DNA of 64,000 bases from Tubiluchus corallicola (lineage: Eukaryota > Priapulida > Priapulimorpha > Priapulimorphida > Tubiluchidae): assembly GCA_030141605.1 (NCBI GenBank), contig JAQGDQ010000612.1, positions 62,001 to 126,000 of the forward strand. Reading direction: 5' to 3'. Positions 59,001-64,000 of the stretch are shown here, piece by piece. The translations under genes and the position numbers were made by a program. Every line of letters begins with the position of its first letter. The stretch's first letter is position 1. The notes beneath the pieces were generated by a model. It was given only the letters and a program-made list of their open reading frames with translations. It was not told the DNA's origin and made no database searches.

Positions 59001-62000
59001 TTAGGTTAAAAAACAATTGAAATGTTAATTTAGGTTAAAAAAACAATTTATGACTAGTTCACAGCTCATGTGAGGTACCACGAAGGTATCTCTTAATGCG
59101 AAGCATGTGAGCTTGTAGTTGTTAAGGAAGCAATTTTGGTAGAGGATTCCAAAGATAAGAAGCCCGATAAAAACTAGATTCATAATTAATTTATTACTTC
59201 AATATTACCCACCAATGTCACACGTCTGTCAGATGATGAGGACTGGAATGTGTCGTGTTCCGTTCTGTACGTGTCGTAAACAGAGTCAAGGTCGTCGGAT
59301 GCCGCCATGTCTTTCATCTCTTCCGCTTTCGATTTCTTGAGAATTGACCTCGGTTCTCTGAACATCTGCCCGAGAAACAAGCACACAAATCAAACTAGAA
59401 GACGTAAACTTGCCGAATCAGATGATACGTTTTTCAACAGATTATAACTGAAGTTTGTGTAAAAGTGGCCGGCCTGGAATTTAATTCGTAACCTTCCTCG
59501 TTCCATAAGTTTTCGTACAGTGACTGAGCATGAATAACAGGGAAAGCTTAAATGTGTAAAAAAATATATTGATGAAGCAAATGATTTTGTTTAAAGCATT
59601 AAAAGGCAAGTTTGTTTTTCAAACAGGTAAAAACGCCGCAAACAAAATGAGGATCAGTCAGTTTCTAATGATCGATTTCACAAACGATGCGTTTGCTAAA
59701 AAATTGCTGACCATAATATTGCTTGGAAAAGATGGCATACCAGTCATTTGCTTTTCAGTTTTTGTTGAAATTCCAACAGCTGTTTGTTTAAAAGGTAAAC
59801 AAACACTTATGAAAAAACAAACAATTAAAACACAAGAAAAATGTATGAATACTTGGTGATTTTTTTCATTGTTTTTGGAAAGGAAGTGCATAGTTAACAG
59901 CATAAAAACAGCAAAACAGACAATACATTCAGGAATGTAGAGAAATATTTCTTTAAACTAGAGCAAGGTGTAGCCAACAGCTTTGTTTCAACATAACGTA
60001 TGTATTTATAAATTGCTCTTTCGATATTTTTCCAAAGGCGCTACACAATTAAAAATAACACAAACCGGTAATAAAATTACATTGAGCCTATTATGCAATA
60101 ACTAGCACACAAATATGACAATGGAAAAGAAAATATGACTATAACATGCTTTTATGAACAATAAACAGAAACGCTGAAGCGTTAAAAGTGCATAAAATAA
60201 AACAGACCTCTTGCTGTATCGGGAACGGGTCGCTCGGGTCGTGAATGCTTTGTGCTCTCGTAACCTACCATGTAAACAATTCAGCACAGTGAACAATCAT
60301 GCAACAATGACATGCACATTCTGATGTAACAATGCCGCAAAACAATGACAGCAAATGAATGAGTTTTTATAGCTAAACCTACAGCATGCAAATGGATCAG
60401 TTCTTAAAGCAGTGTACTAAATTAATGTAAGGTACGACAACTAGGTACTGAAATCTGCTACGTTGCTGTAACTACGTTATTGCATTTCGCACTGAAGCAT
60501 ATGTCCAGCGCTCAAAGATGGCAGGTTTAATAATAAGTTTTTATATAAAAAATAAAACACATATCTTACAAAAAAATATGGAGTAATACTAAAGGCAGGC
60601 TGTTATCAACGTTCAACGTAAATGATTTTTTCATACTAAAACTACACTAAAGCTAAACATATATTTGTGTATAACATTTGACGTAAACTAAATAATGCAG
60701 CAGAATGGGTAAATCCCGAGATATCTTGTGCAAAGTTTAACAATATGTGCCTTCAGTTTGACAACATTCATCTTTCTCTGGTTTGTAAAGTACACAAGAG
60801 CTGAATAAGTGCAAAAAATAAATAAATAAATATCTGCTAACAGAGAAAAGAAATGCCAATAAAAGTGTGCAACTAGGCGCAGTATAACTACAGATAGTCG
60901 TCGACTTACGACCACAATACATTCCGGAGGATTGGTCATGAAAGAACTGGACACAACTCGGACCTAAACGGTCATGAATGAACTGGACACAACTCGGACC
61001 TAAACGGTCATGAAACAATTGGACACAAGTCTGACCTAAATGGTCATGAAAGAACTGGACACAAGTCGCACCTAAACGGTCGGTCATGAAACAATTGGAC
61101 ACAAGTCGGACCTAAACGGTCATGAAGCAATTGGACACAAGTCGGACGTAAAAGTGATGAAACAATTGGACACAAGTCGGACCTAAACGTTCATGAAACA
61201 ATTGGACAGAAGTTGGACCTAAATGTTCATGAAATAATTGGACACAAGGACCTAAATGTTCAACGTATATTAGAGCGTGTGCCCTTATAAGCAAGACGTG
61301 CACTAAGTATGACTGAGCCTATGACGAATTTGTCTACGATGAAAAAGATTTAAAGTTAATTTGTTTAAGAAATAGAAGGAAGTACGAGGCATACTTGGTT
61401 TTGAATAATTAACCAATTAATTTTCGGTCGGGTCGTAAAGTCGAACAGACGCATAGGTCGTAAGAGTAGACGACTACATGTATTATATAATATGGTTGGA
61501 AATCTTTGAGCCGCCTTTTACCGAACATTAATCTGACACTTTAAACAACAGATAACCTAATAAAGCAAATTGTGGTTTAGATTTTAAATGGCTACTTAGC
61601 AGATATTAATTTGCTTATATGGATGAAATAAAAGAAGACAATGAAAACTAGACTAACACAGTATTTGAACCCGAGACTCTTGACACACTAGAACTGTACT
61701 TTAAGCCTGTTCAGAAATATCTTTTTTTACATGGAACCACTCGGTTCACCTGTCTCAAAGCTGCAATTAACCATTTGACAACGATACACGTTTGGTTTAC
61801 TTTTGACCCATCAGTAAATTAAACATCAATAATTACATTAACTACAATATCACTTTACCTTAAACCGAGAGACTTCCTTTGTTTTTGGGGAAGACGGTGG
61901 CAAATCAATTATCTCCACATCGGGTCTCTTCTCGATCGGCTGCAGGCGTCGTTCCTTCCCCAAGTGTCGGGCGTAGATGTACTCCAACTCGCTGCGCTGG

Positions 62001-63939
62001 ATAGAACCGAGCAGAATCATTGAGTCTAAAATAATGAGAAGAAAGTTGAAATAAAAAGTATGAAAGAAAAGAACACCATGCTAGCAATATCATACAGGTG
62101 AAAACTGTAACATAGTTCTGGAGTTTTTTGCTAAATGCCGCTAATAAAAAATTATAGTTTGCTTATTGTATTTACTTTATTGATTACATTCAAACGTGTG
62201 ATTAAAATAGAATAATAGAATAATACGCTGCTCCTATAAAACAAAAAATAAAGCACAAAATTAAAAATAGACTAAAATCGATTACGTCCGATTAAAAAAT
62301 TCTCTTTAAAATGTAACCAACTTAAATTTGAAGGCAATTAATAAAAACTGTGCTGAAGTCAAGAAGCAAAAATTGAAAAATAAGACAATCTTGCGACAAC
62401 ATGGCATATTTACTTATCCTTTACTACGGCACAAGTATTGATTTGTACCTTCATCGTCGACTAATGGAAAGGAACGCAAAACCGTCGTGTAGAGTAAATC
62501 CTTCACTTGCTTATACGTCGTTTTCAGCGTCACGTATTTGACTTTTTTTACCATTATGTCTTCTACATTTACATCATAGGCGCGACTGAAAAATAAAAAA
62601 ATGATTACAAAATTAAATGTTTCTCGAATAAGTGTGTAGTAACAACAGCCAAACACAACAACAGATTAAGAAAATAGTGACAATGACTAAAAAAAATCTC
62701 ACAATTAAAAAACAAGCAAAAAGAAGGAAAAGGCACAAATTCTCGAACTGCCATTGTAGTTCTTCAGGTGAACATAAAAAAGCAAAAAAGAGAAAAGAAA
62801 TTACTAGAACTACTGAACTAATTTTTGAGAGATTTTTGTTTATGTTAATAACACATAAAAAGGATATTGCACTGAACAGAACACAATTACACAGACAAGG
62901 GCGTATCAAGACTTTACAATGCCCTGGGCTGATAGTTCTGTCCCGCCCAAATCTGTTGTGAATTTATGGTTGCTTATGTAATGAACAGATTAAACAATTA
63001 CTTGTGGTGTATTAGATACACTATTAACCTAGTTTCTACATGGTCATTATTAATTACATGTATTTGTATAGTGCTTATATTCAAGAACACTGCTTGTTGT
63101 ATAATATCTTGCACCTGCTTGTTATGTCGCACTTATATAAAAGTTCCTCTCAGTAACTGCCTGTAGTGTGTTATAAAATCTCCCCTTTACATGAATATGA
63201 AAGCATAAGCATTTTCCGAGGAGAATAAGAGTTTTTCCTAAAATGTGACGCCCTCAAATTTTGGTACCCTAGGCCTTGTTAGCCTATTGGTTAATACGCC
63301 CCTGTACATTGAATCACATAGTTAAAACACAGAAGCACAGCAGATAAAAACACAAGGCAGAAACACGGAAATATAAAATCCCTGTCCACAGTCGTAGAAC
63401 AGAGTGGGACACAACAGAATTAAAATGCCCCTGCCAGACTTTTTTAAACCTAAAGACAAACATTACTTTTTCCTGCTGTTATTTACAGAAAAAAAATTAA
63501 GGGGGTAGTTTGGCACTCTTACTTAATGTAGATTAGTTACGGACTATGGACTATATCACTTGTGGAAGGACTGGAACTATCTGATTACCAATAATGAACT
63601 GGAAAAGCTCTCTCAGTAATGTTCAGATGTGAATACGTGTACTTATGCTACTCCAAGAAGTAAATTACCAGGAACAGCATGGTAGATAAAACTAACAGGA
63701 ACAGGGACATCCATCCATCCACTGATCAGTCAGGACACTGTTTAACTTCTGTTGCTGAGCACACACAGTAATCATTTGGCTGTTCACTTCAACCAGACTA
63801 AGTGTTATTTATGAAAAGCTTACCTTTTCTTTGTAGAGATAATATCAGGTAAAAATGGTAGCCGCTTCACACGAATTATGCTGTCATAAAAAGAAGGTTG
63901 CAGAAGGTTTGCCACGGCGTTCGATATCAAAACTGCTAC
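53057..63939 (-). CDS. ClC-2/ClC-a family chloride channel, C-terminal part (gene continues past window)
   Basis: This is a voltage-gated chloride channel of the plasma membrane; only the last 367 residues are here. Exons in transcript order are 63824-63939, 62449-62585, 61859-62025, 60208-60264, 59213-59365, 58497-58538, 55428-55532, 53920-54006 and 53057-53296. Phases agree throughout. The first exon ([30 protein letters not shown]) is the link after the last membrane helix. CBS1 follows ([39 protein letters not shown]), then a variable linker, then CBS2 ([36 protein letters not shown]). The Ser-rich tail ends SRGPNSPSS-stop. The order and the HLGKERRLQ and [11 protein letters not shown] linker motifs fit the ClC-1/2/Ka branch. 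The selectivity filter and gating glutamate lie in the missing N-terminal part. Confidence 0.95.
54716..55192. mobile_element. TIR element with TA target site (mariner-like MITE)
   Basis: Left end TACACTCATATCTCAGTTTG then TCGGAC; right end GTCCGACAAACCGAGATATG then AGTGTA; TA on both sides. It is 477 bp, in the ClC intron before the penultimate exon, with no transposase frame. Confidence 0.8.
55633..56135. mobile_element. Non-autonomous hAT-type element with 8-bp TSD
   Basis: The inverted ends are CAGTGGTTCCCAAACTTT and (A)CTTTGGGAACCACTG, with the exact duplication TGCTAGTA at 55625-55632 and 56136-56143. C-rich and G-rich blocks (CCCCCAAAAAAACCC, CGGGGGGTAA) sit near the right end. It is 503 bp, in a ClC intron. 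Confidence 0.92.
57147..58376. mobile_element. TIR element with TA target site carrying an internal 112-bp array
   Basis: Left end CAGTCAAACCTCATTATAAT, right end GTATAACGATATTCGACTG, flanked by TA (57145-57146 and 58377-58378). The inverted match is imperfect but also extends to related GTTATAACG/TATAATGG words. Five tandem 112-bp units lie inside. It is in a ClC intron. Confidence 0.65.
57541..58103. repeat. 112-bp tandem array, 5 copies
   Basis: AATTCACATCAGTTCAGTAC starts at 57541, 57653, 57765, 57877 and 57989, an exact 112-bp period. The first four copies are almost identical; the fifth is more diverged at its end (CCTCATCATTCATTTTC). It is likely young. Confidence 0.97.
60891..61480. 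mobile_element. TIR element with TA target site carrying an internal about 36-bp array
   Basis: Left end CAGATAGTCGTCGACTTACG, right end CGTAAGAGTAGACGACTACA then TG, flanked by TA. The ends are imperfect inverted repeats of GTCGTC-ACTTACGACC type. A tandem array fills its centre. It is in the ClC intron between 60264 and 61859. Confidence 0.7.
60938..61262. repeat. About 36-bp tandem array, 8-9 copies
   Basis: GGTCATGAAACAATTGGACA followed by CAAGTCGGACCTAAAC repeats with small indels (AACAATTGG or GAACTGG versions). The minus-strand open frames reading [11 protein letters not shown]-type repeats are artefacts of the array. Confidence 0.93.
62680..63425 (+). repeat. Interspersed repeat family B copy interrupted by a hAT element
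   Basis: The left part shares ATTACTAGAACTACTGAACT with 27850; the right part shares AAACACAGAAGCACAGCA, ATAAAATCCCTGTCCACAG and ACAGAGTGGGACACAACA with 27930-28020. The 409-bp hAT element separates them. Confidence 0.6.
62896..63304 (-). mobile_element. Non-autonomous hAT-type element, copy 2 (nested insertion)
   Basis: This is the reverse-orientation counterpart of 29627-30048. It begins CAAGGGCGTATCAAGAC and ends GGTTAATACGCCCCTG, full length at 409 bp. The flanking octamers TACACAGA and TACATTGA agree at six of eight. It sits inside a repeat family B copy (62680-62895 and 63305-63425). Confidence 0.82.
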
Positions 63940-64000
63940 CTGTGAACAGTAAAAAACACATCACAACATCAACATCGTAGTGAAAAAAATGAACGAAATA

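Overview
The window is nuclear DNA from an animal. Its genes are split by GT-AG introns, it is AT-rich and full of repeats, and every recognisable gene is a metazoan one. There are no prokaryotic operons, CRISPR arrays or phage genes. The histone H1, the ClC-2/ClC-a-type channel and the 31-exon PDS5 fit an invertebrate. The H1 globular domain looks protostome- or arthropod-like to me, but I cannot name a clade from sequence alone.

Layout. (1) 1069-32971, plus strand: a complete cohesin regulator PDS5, rebuilt as 31 exons with consistent splice phases and a predicted protein of 1343 residues. Its introns hold minisatellites, a 59-bp satellite-like array of about 30 copies, three tandem partial copies of exon 22, hAT-type elements, a truncated RTE-like LINE with a 16-bp target duplication, and an interspersed repeat family present as an inverted pair around exons 16-17. 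(2) 33.6-39.1 kb: no recognised protein gene, but a TATA/Inr/splice-donor group at 35633-35730 looks like a promoter with a short non-coding first exon. (3) 39365-39931, plus: an intronless histone H1 with H1 box, TATA box, 3' stem-loop and purine-rich downstream element, which is the replication-dependent architecture. (4) 44855-46183, plus: a 442-residue single-exon ORF I do not recognise, disordered-looking, with a basic cluster and two LC8-like motifs. (5) 46324-50200, minus: complete RPL31 in four coding exons, plus a predicted 5'TOP non-coding first exon near 51204-51232. (6) 53057-63939, minus: the C-terminal third of a ClC-2/ClC-a chloride channel (nine exons, both CBS domains); the membrane domain lies beyond the right edge.

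The genes do not form a pathway. They are housekeeping neighbours (cohesion, chromatin, ribosome, ion transport). The 442-residue ORF and RPL31 are convergent and end about 140 bp apart.

I see no clear new biological system. The best leads are the unrecognised 442-residue ORF and its possible remote first exon (which would place H1 inside its intron), the tandem partial copies of PDS5 exon 22, the inverted repeats bracketing PDS5 exons 16-17, and terminal-inverted-repeat elements with minisatellites inside them. Exon models were made by eye from splice signals and remembered family sequences. No alignment or transcript data were available.
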